A stretch of DNA of 64,000 bases from Erythrobacter sp. 3-20A1M. Its GTDB lineage: Bacteria > Pseudomonadota > Alphaproteobacteria > Sphingomonadales > Sphingomonadaceae. Below are positions 42,310-51,059 of this stretch, piece by piece. Under the pieces are notes generated by a model, which was given only the letters and a program-made list of their open reading frames with translations, had not been told where the DNA came from and ran no database searches. Numbering within the stretch: the first letter of the stretch is position 1; every line of letters begins with the position of its first letter. The position numbers and the translations under genes were made by a program. Location of the stretch: NCBI RefSeq assembly GCF_018636735.1, contig NZ_CP045200.1:1488001-1552000 (forward strand). Direction: 5' to 3'.

Positions 42310-43560
42310 TCATGACGCGGGTGCTGCCAATCGGAAGCAGGTTGCGAAACGCTTGCGGTCAGCCGCGCTTATCCCAGCCTCCGTGAACAGCTGTTCCCAC
42401 CGTGTCGCTACGGTTCTGCTCATGTTTTCGGCGATTGCTTTCGCGTCATCATGGCTGAGGTCGAAGACCGCGGCACCGGCGAGAGCATTCTCGATCGTTG
42501 CATTGCGGCCTTCCGGCCCCACGCCGAGGACGAGCCGTCGCTCCAGTCCCAGCTGCGGTTTCGGCACTACATCGTAAAGCGGCGATAGCCGCCAACCCTC
42601 ACCATCGAACAGGAAGCCATGATTACGTAGGTGATCATCATCATTCGTGACGAGGATATTGAGCAGCATTCGACGAAATAGCTCATGTAGATCCTGGCGC
42701 ACTTCGGTTCCGAATTGCCGGATCGCTCCTGCGAGATCCGCATAGCTGAAGCTGCTGACCTCGCTCTCATGCGCCCCGAGCATTGTGAGCCCGGAAGCAA
42801 AGGGCCTGCGTTCCAGCCAGTTGCCGTGAGGAATCCGATCGAACCGCTCGATCAGATAGATGTCGCGATCAAGGACACAGCGGAAGTCGAGTGGCGGAAC
42901 GTCGAGACCACACTCGCTGGCAAGCCGCATTGTCGCTAGTTCGACCCTGCATTCGGGAAAGCTGTCTCCCCGCTTCTGGAATTTCGCGATCCAGGGTTGG
43001 TAGCCGATTTTTGTAGCAGCCTTCGGCCGGGCGCCGCCCAGAGATGATCCGGCTGCCAGCAAGGCTCTTAAGTTCTCGTCGAGTTCGTCGACATGCTGCG
43101 CGCGTTCGGCGGCTTCCGCTAGCTCTGCGAGCGTGAACTCTTCGCCCGGAGCAGGGCCACCCCCCCATGGCGTAATTCTCTCCGGCTGGGCGGATGTCGG
43201 CCCAAAGGCGAGCGCCCCTACACGATGTTCGCCCGAGGCCAGAATGAGATCGATTTCGCTCGGCAAGCGATCGCCCATCGCCTTGTACATCAGGTATTGG
43301 CCCCAGCCATCGGGAGCAGCATCCCGAATGCCACCGAACACGGCAAAGCCTTCTTCCGTCCTGAACGTTCGAGAAGTTCCAGCTTCGTGCAACGGTAGAG
43401 CTACAGGATCGACCGGAATACGGTCAGTGCGTTCCAGATAACGCCGCCCGTAAGCGAAGGTAGCAAACTGGTTGCGCGGTTCGTCGGTCATCGTGAGAAG
43501 GCCTGCCGGAACAGGCCCCTCCTCTAGATGCACGAAGACATAGGTGCGGATGGTCGTCAC
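42310..43560 (-). CDS. hipA: HipA-family serine/threonine kinase toxin
   Basis: A 416-aa HipA-type toxin kinase. The N-terminal subdomain (VFVHLEEGPVPAGLLTM, LPLHEAGTSRTFRTEEGFAV) precedes the kinase core with the Gly-rich/auto-phosphorylated segment AAGSSLGGARPKAATKI, the IYLIERFDR stretch, catalytic NILVTNDDDHLRNHGFLFDG and SPLYDVVP. HipA of E. coli phosphorylates glutamyl-tRNA synthetase to bring on dormancy. The antitoxin gene lies directly upstream with a 6-bp gap, the usual hipBA order. Confidence 0.93.
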   Translation of the reverse strand: MTTIRTYVFVHLEEGPVPAGLLTMTDEPRNQFATFAYGRRYLERTDRIPVDPVALPLHEAGTSRTFRTEEGFAVFGGIRDAAPDGWGQYLMYKAMGDRLPSEIDLILASGEHRVGALAFGPTSAQPERITPWGGGPAPGEEFTLAELAEAAERAQHVDELDENLRALLAAGSSLGGARPKAATKIGYQPWIAKFQKRGDSFPECRVELATMRLASECGLDVPPLDFRCVLDRDIYLIERFDRIPHGNWLERRPFASGLTMLGAHESEVSSFSYADLAGAIRQFGTEVRQDLHELFRRMLLNILVTNDDDHLRNHGFLFDGEGWRLSPLYDVVPKPQLGLERRLVLGVGPEGRNATIENALAGAAVFDLSHDDAKAIAENMSRTVATRWEQLFTEAGISAADRKRFATCFRLAAPAS

Positions 43561-43566
43561 GGCTTG

Positions 43567-43908
43567 CTAGAAATCCAGATCATCGTCGCTGACAGCGTGG
43601 GTCTTTTGGGGCAGGCGGGACAAATCCTCGCTGATGCCAGCCCGGTCACTGTCTGGGGTTACCAGCTCGGCAAGGCGCTGTGTCATCCCAAGGACATGCA
43701 GGGCGCTCGCCAGAACCGCGAGGCCCACGGTAGGATCCCCCGCTTCGAGGCGTTGCAGCGTTTGAACCGAGACGATCATGCGCTCGGCCATTAAACGCTG
43801 AGGAAGTTTTCTCCGGCGGCGAGCAAGGGCGATATCCTTGCCTAGCCGTGTAATTGCACGTTGGCTCTGGGGCGGTAGTCCGCTAGCAGCTCGAGACGAA
43901 CGGGGCAT
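43567..43908 (-). CDS. hipB: HipB-type antitoxin (XRE helix-turn-helix)
   Basis: A 113-aa XRE-family protein. The helix-turn-helix spans ~residues 22-62 (LGKDIALARRRRKLPQRLMA, then ERMIVSVQTLQRLEAGDPTV); the C-terminus is acidic and flexible (ISEDLSRLP, HAVSDDDLDF), the part that would cover HipA. It is the first gene of the pair, so it represses its own operon and neutralises the kinase. A strong palindromic operator lies just upstream of its ATG. Together with hipA it is a type II toxin-antitoxin module. Confidence 0.9.
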   Translation of the reverse strand: MPRSSRAASGLPPQSQRAITRLGKDIALARRRRKLPQRLMAERMIVSVQTLQRLEAGDPTVGLAVLASALHVLGMTQRLAELVTPDSDRAGISEDLSRLPQKTHAVSDDDLDF

Positions 43909-43918
43909 GGCCCGATAT

Positions 43919-43962
43919 ATGACATATCATGCGAAATTACGCAAATAGAAATGATATGTCAT
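43919..43962. promoter_or_regulatory. Probable HipB operator pair
   Basis: Two 12-mers, atgacatatcat (43919-43930) and atgatatgtcat (43951-43962), are exact reverse complements of each other separated by 20 bp, and begin 11 bp upstream of the hipB start codon. They fit repressor half-site pairs for autoregulation; a -10-like element lies between them in the AT-rich spacer. Confidence 0.75.
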
Positions 43963-44282
43963 GTTTTTGTGCTCTTTCGCTTGAAGCAGATTTACCGAAG
44001 GAAAATGCTTCAACGCCTCCTGCACGAGGCTTACGATGGCCATGGCTGAGTGGAGAGGCGCTAGTGAGAGGTCGCTAGGCCGTGGCTTGACCATTGTACT
44101 TCAAAGTCGCTGTGCAGTTGCGCGAATTGTCTCAGCGACTATATCGCAAACGTCACGCATGTCGGCACAAGCCGACAGCCTCGGAAGAATTCCGAGGTCC
44201 CGTCCTCCAGTTGGAGGTTAACCGGCGGACCCTGCAGAGGGTTCGCCGAATTTCGTTCGAACGCTCTCGCAGGTCCAACCCG
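43963..44282. other. Non-coding gap right of hipBA
   Basis: About 320 bp between the hipBA operator and a small plus-strand ORF. Short open frames exist (44036-44221 plus; 44094 onward) but show no protein-like pattern or ribosome site I trust. No tRNA or integrase site is seen. Confidence 0.45.
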
Positions 44283-44510
44283 ATGGAGCATCGAATGCAT
44301 TATTCAGACGAGGAAATCGAACGCGCGAAGACATTATTCGCTTGTGAGGCAGGTAAGGACGGCCATGGCAGAATGGCGATTGCTGCGATGGCGGGAATGA
44401 GCAAGCCCAGAAAAATCAGCCATATCATTCATCTGCGGACTTGGCGCGACTACCTTCCAAGGGCACGACGCGCTTTACAGAAGGAAAGATCGGATCGAAA
44501 TTTTCGATAG
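44283..44510 (+). CDS. Small hypothetical protein in the accessory island
   Basis: A possible 75-aa basic protein (MEHRMHYSDEEIERAKTLFA, GRMAIAAMAGMSKPRKISHI, RTWRDYLPRARRALQKERSD). The composition is that of a small nucleic-acid-binding protein, but I recognise no family. The frame stays open upstream to 44094, and ATG 44295 is an alternative start; the ribosome site is weak. It lies between hipBA and the Toprim gene, all on different transcription units. Moderate-to-low confidence that it is real. Confidence 0.45.
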   Translation: MEHRMHYSDEEIERAKTLFACEAGKDGHGRMAIAAMAGMSKPRKISHIIHLRTWRDYLPRARRALQKERSDRNFR

Positions 44511-44756
44511 GGATCGCAAGTTATCGCATGATCTGAACTGACCAAGTCGTGGGGCAACAATAAGAATTAACGGCGATAGTGAGAAGTCACTGCGACTAAT
44601 GGGTAGACCTCGCGGGTGCGCGGTGATGTCGATGTGACGCCCAAACAGAAGGGCTCGCAGTGCAGATGTGAATCCCCTCCAACCTGTTCTCACAATACAG
44701 ACGGGCTGGAGGGGAGGAGGGCCTTTGTGAGCGAGCCGAAAGGATCGCGATGTGCC

Positions 44757-45662
44757 ATGTCTCACCCATATTCCATCAAGATAAGCTCATTGGAAGCAAC
44801 CGCCCGCCGCATCTGTGAAGACCGGGGCGGCAAATGGTCCGGCACAAAGGGCATGGCCTGTTGCCCTGCGCATGATGACCGCACACCGTCACTCGGTGTG
44901 TCGCTCGGCCGACAGGCCATCCTCTTCCACTGTTTTGCGGGATGCGACCAGCAGAGCGTGCTGGCTGCTCTGGCGCGTGAAGGTTTCGAGGCACCGGCGC
45001 TTTTTTCAGGTTCTGCGACCACCAACGAACCCGAATCGACCAGCACCCGCAAACCCTCGGCGGCAGCGCTGAGGATTTGGAGCGATGCACAGCCGCTACG
45101 TGCCAGTCCGGCAAAGGCATATCTTGAGAGCCGCGGCATCCTCGCCGCATCGTCGGCGCTCCGCTTCCATCCACGAACGCCGCTTGGTCCGAAGGGTCGC
45201 ACCCGCTTTTTGCCGGCCATGATTGCGGCGGTCAGCCTCGACGAGGGGCCGATCGCCGTCCATCGCACGTTCCTTTCGGGCACTGCCAAGGCTGATTTCG
45301 ACAGACCGAAACGCGCGCTCGGGGCGCTCGGTGAAGCTGCGGTCCGCCTCTTCGCCCCGGCTTCCGGCAAGCTCGGCCTTGCTGAAGGCATCGAGAGCGC
45401 GATGTCGGCCTATGCTCTTACTGGTATTCCCATCTGGGCGACCCTGGGCAATGAACGCTTCGGCCTAGTCAGCGTGCCTGAGAGCGTGACCGAGCTTCAC
45501 CTCTTCGTCGATCATGATGCTGGCGGCGAGCTGGCTGCGTCGCGTGGCCTGGCCACTTATGCCCGCGATGGACGGACGATCCAGGTTCGCAAACCATCCT
45601 CACGCGGCACCGACTGGAACGATGAACTGACAGCATGGCTGCGCCGCAAGGCGGCGCCGTAG
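44757..45662 (+). CDS. Toprim-domain primase-like protein
   Basis: A 301-aa protein with a CHC2-like zinc region (GMACCPAHDDRTPSLGVSLG, then ILFHCFAGCDQQSVLAALAR) and a C-terminal Toprim domain (LGLAEGIESAMSAYALTGIP, then LHLFVDHDAGGELAASRGL). It resembles mobile-element primases with DUF7146/Toprim_3 domains that prime replication of plasmids and integrative elements. No helicase domain is attached. It precedes a giant methylase-helicase gene on the same strand (75-bp gap) and probably acts with it. The ATG at 44757 follows AAAGGA at a longer spacing; a GTG at 44727 is possible. Confidence 0.85.
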   Translation: MSHPYSIKISSLEATARRICEDRGGKWSGTKGMACCPAHDDRTPSLGVSLGRQAILFHCFAGCDQQSVLAALAREGFEAPALFSGSATTNEPESTSTRKPSAAALRIWSDAQPLRASPAKAYLESRGILAASSALRFHPRTPLGPKGRTRFLPAMIAAVSLDEGPIAVHRTFLSGTAKADFDRPKRALGALGEAAVRLFAPASGKLGLAEGIESAMSAYALTGIPIWATLGNERFGLVSVPESVTELHLFVDHDAGGELAASRGLATYARDGRTIQVRKPSSRGTDWNDELTAWLRRKAAP

Positions 45663-45737
45663 AGGAGAGAGGGCTTCTCGAATTCCTGATCCGGCAGAGG
45701 GCGTGTCCCGATGCCCCCATCAGGAGGACGAATTGCC

Positions 45738-48700
45738 ATGTTTCAATCAGACCTGTTTCCCGCCGGCGAGCAGTTGCCGTCCATGCCCTTGGCCTATGCC
45801 ATTGGCACCCGAGTTGCCGCGCTTCTTGCTTTGGGACGTCATCTTACCCGTACCGACATTTCCGGGCTGTTCGCCGAAGAGACCGGCGTTCTGGACTGGG
45901 GAGGTGCCTGGACGATCGACGACTACAACAGCGCGGTCGAGATCGGCGCACTACTCTGGCTTCGAGAGTCCTCACGGATCGATCCGGCGACGAATGTACA
46001 CGAAGCCGAAGCGCGGTTCGACTGGCTCGAAGCAGCCTTGCCGCCGCGGCACGTTCGCAGCGAAGCACAGGTCGAGCTCCAGCAGTTCTCGACCCCGCCA
46101 ATGCTGGCCTGGCTGATGGCGAAGGCCGCAGCTGTCTCTGCGCAAGACACCCTACTCGAACCGTCCGCAGGCAATGGTGCCCTTGCTCATTGGGGCAGCG
46201 TTCAGAACGCCTCGTTGGCCCTTAACGAGATCGATCCGGCGAGACGAGACAGCCTGGGCCACATCTTCCCTTCGGCCGCGATTATCGCGCATGACGGGGA
46301 ACTGATCGCCGACCTGATTCGCGGCCCTGTTCCGTCGGTCGTGCTGATGAACCCGCCGTTCGCCCGAAGCCAGGAACGCGGCAAGGACGGTGCGGCGGCG
46401 CAGCGCCACCTACGCAGCGCGATCCGTGCCGCGGCGAATGGGGCGAGGATCGTCGCGATCATGCCTGAAGGCTTCGTTGCTTCCGCTTTCGCCAAGGCAC
46501 AGGACGAAGCGGCGCTGCTCCTCGATGTTCGCTTGCAGCAGATGTTTCGTCGGATGGGCACGGGAATTGCCGTTCGCCTGGTCGTCTTCGACAAGACGCC
46601 GACTGCGTCCTCGCCCGCACTCAACGGAGATACTGCCGACCTGCTCGCGCTCCACGAGCTTATCACTGCGCTTCCGCCACGCGTACAGACCTCCGCCAAC
46701 ATCCATCGCCTGCCGCTCGGCAAGCCAGTGCGCCTCGTTGGCAAGACTTCGATCCAAAGCGCGCCGGTTCGGCCGGTGGCGCCGTTCGCCGCGACACCAG
46801 CAACCACGGCGAATGCGATCGACCTTGCCTATTCGGTCCTCGCCGACCCCGCGCCTGTGCCCGAACAGGCAGGCATCTACCTGCCTTACCGCCCCAGCCG
46901 TATCATGTTCGAGGATGCGCCGGTTCATCCCACCCCGCTCGTGGAATCGGTCGCCATGGGTTCGGTCGCGGCACCGCAGCCCGATGTTTGCCCGCGTCTC
47001 CCCGCAAATTGGCAGGCCAATGGCCTCTTGTCCGAAGCGCAATGCGAGACACTGGTCTACGCTGCCCAGGCATTCGCACACGACCTCCCGGGTCAATTCA
47101 AGGTCAGCCAAGAAGGCACCTCGCTTGAGCTTGCCAACGACGGCCACGCCTACCGCCAAGGCTTCTTCCTCGGCGACGGGACAGGAGCGGGAAAGGGACG
47201 ACAGATCGCCGCGGTCATCATGGACCGCTGGCTCGCCGGCGAGCGTCGCCATATCTGGATCACCAAGAACGAGGCGCTGCTCGAAGATGCACGCCGCGAC
47301 TGGGTAGCACTTGGTGGGCTGCCGCTCGACATCCAGCCGCTCTCCCGCTGGAAACTTGGCCACCCTGCAACGATGTCCGAAGGCATTCTCTTCGTCACCT
47401 ATCCGACGCTGCGCTCGGGCCGCGCCGAGGATACGCGGCTCGACCAGATCCTTGCCTGGGCGGGCGAGGATTTCGATGGCGCGATCGCTTTCGACGAAGC
47501 CCACGCCATGGCCAATGCGCTCGGGGGCTCTTCAATCCGCGGCAAGGTCAAGGGCTCCGAACAAGGGATGGCGGGCCTCAGGCTGCAGAACCATCTCCCG
47601 CGCGCCCGCGTGCTCTACGCGTCTGCCACTGGCGCTTCGGATATCGCCAACCTCGGTTACACCTCACGGCTTGGTCTCTGGGGACCCGAGACCGCTTTTC
47701 CGACCCACGAGGCGTTCATGACCGAGATCCGCGCTGGCGGCGTCGCGGCGATGGAGCTCGTCGCCCGCGACCTCAAGGCCCAGGGCCTCTACCTTGCCCG
47801 TGCGCTGTCCTTCGCCGGGGTCGAGTACGAGATACTCGAGCACCGCCTGACCGACGCACAGGTGCGGATCTACGATGCCTATGCCGAGGCCTGGGCGATC
47901 ATTCACCGCAATCTCGAAGCGGCGCTCGAAGCAACCCGCGTGGTCGACGAGGACTGCGGCGACACGCTCAACCGCAATGCCAAGGCTGCGGCGCTATCGA
48001 TCTTCGAAGGCACCAAGCAGCGCTTCTTTGCCCAACTCCTGCTTTCGATGAAACTGCCGAGCCTGATCCCCGCGATGGAAGCAGCGCTTGGCGAAGAGCA
48101 TTCGGTTGTCGTGCAGCTGGTCTCGACCGCCGAGGCCATGCTCGACCGGCGCCTTGCCGACCTCACCGTGGAAGAACGCGAAGCGCTCGATATCGATCTG
48201 TCCCCGCGTGAATACGTCATCGACTACCTTACGAAGAGCTTCCCGGTACGATTGATGCAGGTCTTCGCCGACGAGGACGGCAATCTTCGCTCCGAGGCGA
48301 TGAGCGACGGAGAGGGCAATCCCGTTTTCTGCCCGCGCGCCGTGGCCGCGCGCGATGCGCTGATCGAGCAGCTCTGTGCGCTGCCGCCCATCGCCACTGC
48401 GCTAGACGCGATCATCGAGCATTTCGGGACCGAGGCCGTCGCCGAGGTTACGGGCCGGACCCGCAGGCTGGTATCGGGCCGCGATGGTCAACAACGTCTC
48501 GAACGGCGTAGTCCCAGTGCCAATGTCGCCGAAGCGCAGAGCTTCATGGAAGGGACCAAACGTATCCTGGTCTTCTCGGATGCGGGCGGCACGGGGCGAT
48601 CCTACCATGCCGACCTTGGCTGCCGGAACCAGCAGCGCCGGGTCCATTTTCTGCTCGAGCCGGGCTGGCGCGCCGACAACGCCATCCAGGGTCTCGGCCG

Positions 48701-49991
48701 TACCAACCGCACCAACCAGGCCTCGGCCCCGCTGTTCCGCCCGGTAACCACCGACGTGAAGGGCGAGCGCCGGTTCATCTCGACCATTGCGCGAAGGCTC
48801 GACGCATTGGGCGCGCTGACGCGCGGCCAGCGCCAGACCGGCGGACAGAACCTGTTCGACCCGGCCGACAATCTCGAAAGCGACTACGCGCGCGAAGCGC
48901 TCAGCCGCTGGTTCCAGCTGCTCTATGACGGCAAGCTCGAGGCCACGAGCTTCGGCAATTTCGTCGAGCGGACCGGCCTCCGACTTGAAAGCCCCGATGG
49001 CGGATTGACCGATAATCTCCCCACGATCCAACGCTGGCTCAACCGCATTCTCGCGCTGCCGATCGCGCTCCAGAACGCCATATTCGACGAATACCTTGGT
49101 CTCGTCGAAGCGCGGATCGAAGCTGCGCGTGAAGCCGGAACGCTTGATCAGGGACTGGAAACCGTGAGGGTCGATCGCTTCACGGTGCTCGCCGATGAAC
49201 TCCTGCGCACAGACCCTGTGATCGGTGCCGAGACCCGTCTCGTCTCGCTCGAAGTGACCAGGCACCTTCGGCCTCTGCGATTGAAGCGCCTAGTGCGGAT
49301 GCACGAGATTGGCAGTTCGCACGCGATCCCGATGCGCAATGCGCGCTCGGGCAAGGTCGCGCTGTCGGTTCCGACCCGCCGTCTCATCACCGACGACGGG
49401 GCCGTGATCGAACGCCGACGCCTTCTGCGCCCGCTCAACTCCGCGAACTGGACAATCGAGGCACTCGCTGAAAGCCACTGGGAAGAAATTGGCGTCACCG
49501 CATTCACGAGGGCCTGGCGTGCCGAGGAAGAGCGAGCGGCCAAGTCACCGGTGACCGAGCGCGTGCATCTCGCCACCGGGCTGCTGCTCCCGGTGTGGAA
49601 ACGTCTGCCGGGCGATCATGTCCGCGTCACCCGGCTCGTTGCCGAGGACGGTCAGTCGATCATCGGCCGCGAAGTGCTCGATATCGATCTCGCTGCGATC
49701 GCTGAGACCTTTGGCCTCTCCGGAGTTACCGGTCCGGCGCCGGACCAGATCGGCGATCTCGTCCTCGCCAGCGGCAAACCGTTGGGCCTCGCAAGCCACG
49801 ATCCACTCACAGTGAAGCGTTCGCTGGTTGGCGGCGAACAGCGCCTTGAACTGACCGGATTCTCGCCGGATCGCCTCGACTGGTACAAGAACAAGGGCTG
49901 CTTCACCGAGATCATTCGCTACCGCACGCGGCTGTTTGTCCCGACGCCGAGAGCAAGCGAGACCCTCCAAAGCATCGCAATCAAGTCTTGA
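45738..49991 (+). CDS. Methyltransferase-strawberry notch helicase fusion (1417 aa)
   Basis: A very large protein with three parts. Residues ~100-300 hold an adenine-methylase-type Rossmann domain (EPSAGNGAL at 141-149 and NPPF at 205-208). Residues ~430-800 form the strawberry-notch AAA/SF2 ATPase, with Walker A GDGTGAGKGRQ (~479), DEAH in FDEAHAMAN (~586) and ASATGASD. Residues ~900-1060 form the strawberry-notch helicase C domain (VFSDAGGTGRSYHADLG, IQGLGRTNRTNQAS). The family occurs on plasmids and integrative elements with Toprim and ParB-like genes, as here; its task (DNA replication, modification or anti-restriction) is not settled. GGAGGA lies 10 nt before ATG 45738. Confidence 0.9.
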   Translation: MFQSDLFPAGEQLPSMPLAYAIGTRVAALLALGRHLTRTDISGLFAEETGVLDWGGAWTIDDYNSAVEIGALLWLRESSRIDPATNVHEAEARFDWLEAALPPRHVRSEAQVELQQFSTPPMLAWLMAKAAAVSAQDTLLEPSAGNGALAHWGSVQNASLALNEIDPARRDSLGHIFPSAAIIAHDGELIADLIRGPVPSVVLMNPPFARSQERGKDGAAAQRHLRSAIRAAANGARIVAIMPEGFVASAFAKAQDEAALLLDVRLQQMFRRMGTGIAVRLVVFDKTPTASSPALNGDTADLLALHELITALPPRVQTSANIHRLPLGKPVRLVGKTSIQSAPVRPVAPFAATPATTANAIDLAYSVLADPAPVPEQAGIYLPYRPSRIMFEDAPVHPTPLVESVAMGSVAAPQPDVCPRLPANWQANGLLSEAQCETLVYAAQAFAHDLPGQFKVSQEGTSLELANDGHAYRQGFFLGDGTGAGKGRQIAAVIMDRWLAGERRHIWITKNEALLEDARRDWVALGGLPLDIQPLSRWKLGHPATMSEGILFVTYPTLRSGRAEDTRLDQILAWAGEDFDGAIAFDEAHAMANALGGSSIRGKVKGSEQGMAGLRLQNHLPRARVLYASATGASDIANLGYTSRLGLWGPETAFPTHEAFMTEIRAGGVAAMELVARDLKAQGLYLARALSFAGVEYEILEHRLTDAQVRIYDAYAEAWAIIHRNLEAALEATRVVDEDCGDTLNRNAKAAALSIFEGTKQRFFAQLLLSMKLPSLIPAMEAALGEEHSVVVQLVSTAEAMLDRRLADLTVEEREALDIDLSPREYVIDYLTKSFPVRLMQVFADEDGNLRSEAMSDGEGNPVFCPRAVAARDALIEQLCALPPIATALDAIIEHFGTEAVAEVTGRTRRLVSGRDGQQRLERRSPSANVAEAQSFMEGTKRILVFSDAGGTGRSYHADLGCRNQQRRVHFLLEPGWRADNAIQGLGRTNRTNQASAPLFRPVTTDVKGERRFISTIARRLDALGALTRGQRQTGGQNLFDPADNLESDYAREALSRWFQLLYDGKLEATSFGNFVERTGLRLESPDGGLTDNLPTIQRWLNRILALPIALQNAIFDEYLGLVEARIEAAREAGTLDQGLETVRVDRFTVLADELLRTDPVIGAETRLVSLEVTRHLRPLRLKRLVRMHEIGSSHAIPMRNARSGKVALSVPTRRLITDDGAVIERRRLLRPLNSANWTIEALAESHWEEIGVTAFTRAWRAEEERAAKSPVTERVHLATGLLLPVWKRLPGDHVRVTRLVAEDGQSIIGREVLDIDLAAIAETFGLSGVTGPAPDQIGDLVLASGKPLGLASHDPLTVKRSLVGGEQRLELTGFSPDRLDWYKNKGCFTEIIRYRTRLFVPTPRASETLQSIAIKS

Positions 49992-50050
49992 ACTTCTCAT
50001 TTGCCCAAATCGGGTCTATATGGAGACCAAATTCAGTCCTAAGGTGTTCT

Positions 50051-50320
50051 ATGAAACTGGACCAGCGCATCAAACCGATCAGCTATCTGAAGGCCCACAG
50101 TGCAGAAATTATCCGGGAGATTGGAGATGGCGCCGGGCCAATGGTCATCACGCAGAATGGCGAAGCCAAGGCAGTTCTGCAGGATGTCGCCAGCTACGAG
50201 CGCGCACAAGAAACGCTCGCTCTGCTTAAACTTCTGGCGCTCGGACAGGCCGATGTTGCCGCCGGTCGGACCCGCCCGGTGGCAGGCCTCGCGGATCGCG
50301 TACGAGGTAAGTCAAACTGA
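50051..50320 (+). CDS. Phd/YefM-type antitoxin
   Basis: An 89-aa antitoxin. The N-terminal DNA-binding part is RIKPISYLKAHSAEIIREI followed by GPMVITQNGEAKAVLQDVAS, the hallmark of Phd/YefM; the C-terminal tail (ETLALLKLLALGQADVAAGR) would wrap the toxin. I use ATG 50051; the frame is open to 49988 inside the end of the helicase gene, but the extra residues do not belong to the family. The toxin gene begins at the next base after its stop. Confidence 0.9.
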   Translation: MKLDQRIKPISYLKAHSAEIIREIGDGAGPMVITQNGEAKAVLQDVASYERAQETLALLKLLALGQADVAAGRTRPVAGLADRVRGKSN

Positions 50321-50686
50321 ATGATGGCGGCCGCTGTAGCGATCGAGATCACCTCCGGTGCGGAGCGCGATCTGGTGGGTATCTGGCAGCGCCGCCTGAC
50401 GCAGCGCGGGCCGGATGGCGACGATGGTGCGGACGCACTGCTCGATGACCTTGTCGCGTCTATCGGCTCCCTTGTGAACAATCCTGAGAAAGGACCGGTT
50501 CCACCGGAACTTGAGGCTCTCGGGATCACCGACTTTCGGCAATTGTCGCGCTTTCCGTTCCGCATCATCTACGGGTATCAGCCTGAGCCAGCACCCGGTC
50601 AGGTGACCGTGTTCGTAATTGCTGATGCGCGTCGGGATTTTCGGACGCTTCTCGAAGAGCGCTTGCTCAGCAGCGGACAGGCATAG
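50321..50686 (+). CDS. ParE/RelE-superfamily toxin
   Basis: A 121-aa toxin of the RelE/ParE fold (IEITSGAERDLVGIWQRRLT, LVNNPEKGPVPPELEALGIT, FRQLSRFPFRIIYGYQPEP, VFVIADARRDFRTLLEERLL). It starts immediately after the antitoxin stop, so the two are translated together. ParE-type toxins target DNA gyrase; RelE-type cut ribosome-bound mRNA. The PFRIIYGY and DARRDFRTLLEERL parts favour ParE. The pair sits between the helicase and ParB-like genes, suggesting it stabilises the element. Confidence 0.88.
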   Translation: MMAAAVAIEITSGAERDLVGIWQRRLTQRGPDGDDGADALLDDLVASIGSLVNNPEKGPVPPELEALGITDFRQLSRFPFRIIYGYQPEPAPGQVTVFVIADARRDFRTLLEERLLSSGQA

Positions 50687-51059
50687 GCTCCGCCAAAGAG
50701 GTCAGGGTCCGAATGAATCTGAGCGCTGCCTCCGATTGCGCCCTAGTTTCCCTTCCTCTCCTCCCCTCCGTGTGACTGAATGAATCGACAAGTTCCCGTG
50801 TCGCGTAGCGTCAGAGCCTGATCACGTCCTTCCTTAAGTCCGGGCGACTAATCTGCCTGTGCCCGGTGCTGACTGGCCTGCGGATGAGTTCGCGCATCGA
50901 GAACAACTGCTCTCATGGACGGATCTCAGCCGATCCCTGATCGCCCCATCCCGGTCGTATAGATGGTCGCCACAGCCATTGAAGAGAGTGGAGGGAGCCC
51001 TTTGGGCTTGTGGGCCTCGTGATCCTCACCTGCGCCTTCATTCCATCAGGAGAACACCC
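50687..51059. other. Non-coding gap upstream of the ParB-like gene
   Basis: About 370 bp between the ParE toxin and the ParB-like start. It holds GAGAGTGGAGGGAGC-type purine tracts and the AGGAGAACACCC ribosome site of the ParB-like gene (51047-51058), presumably with its promoter. No protein-coding or RNA feature is convincing. Confidence 0.5.
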
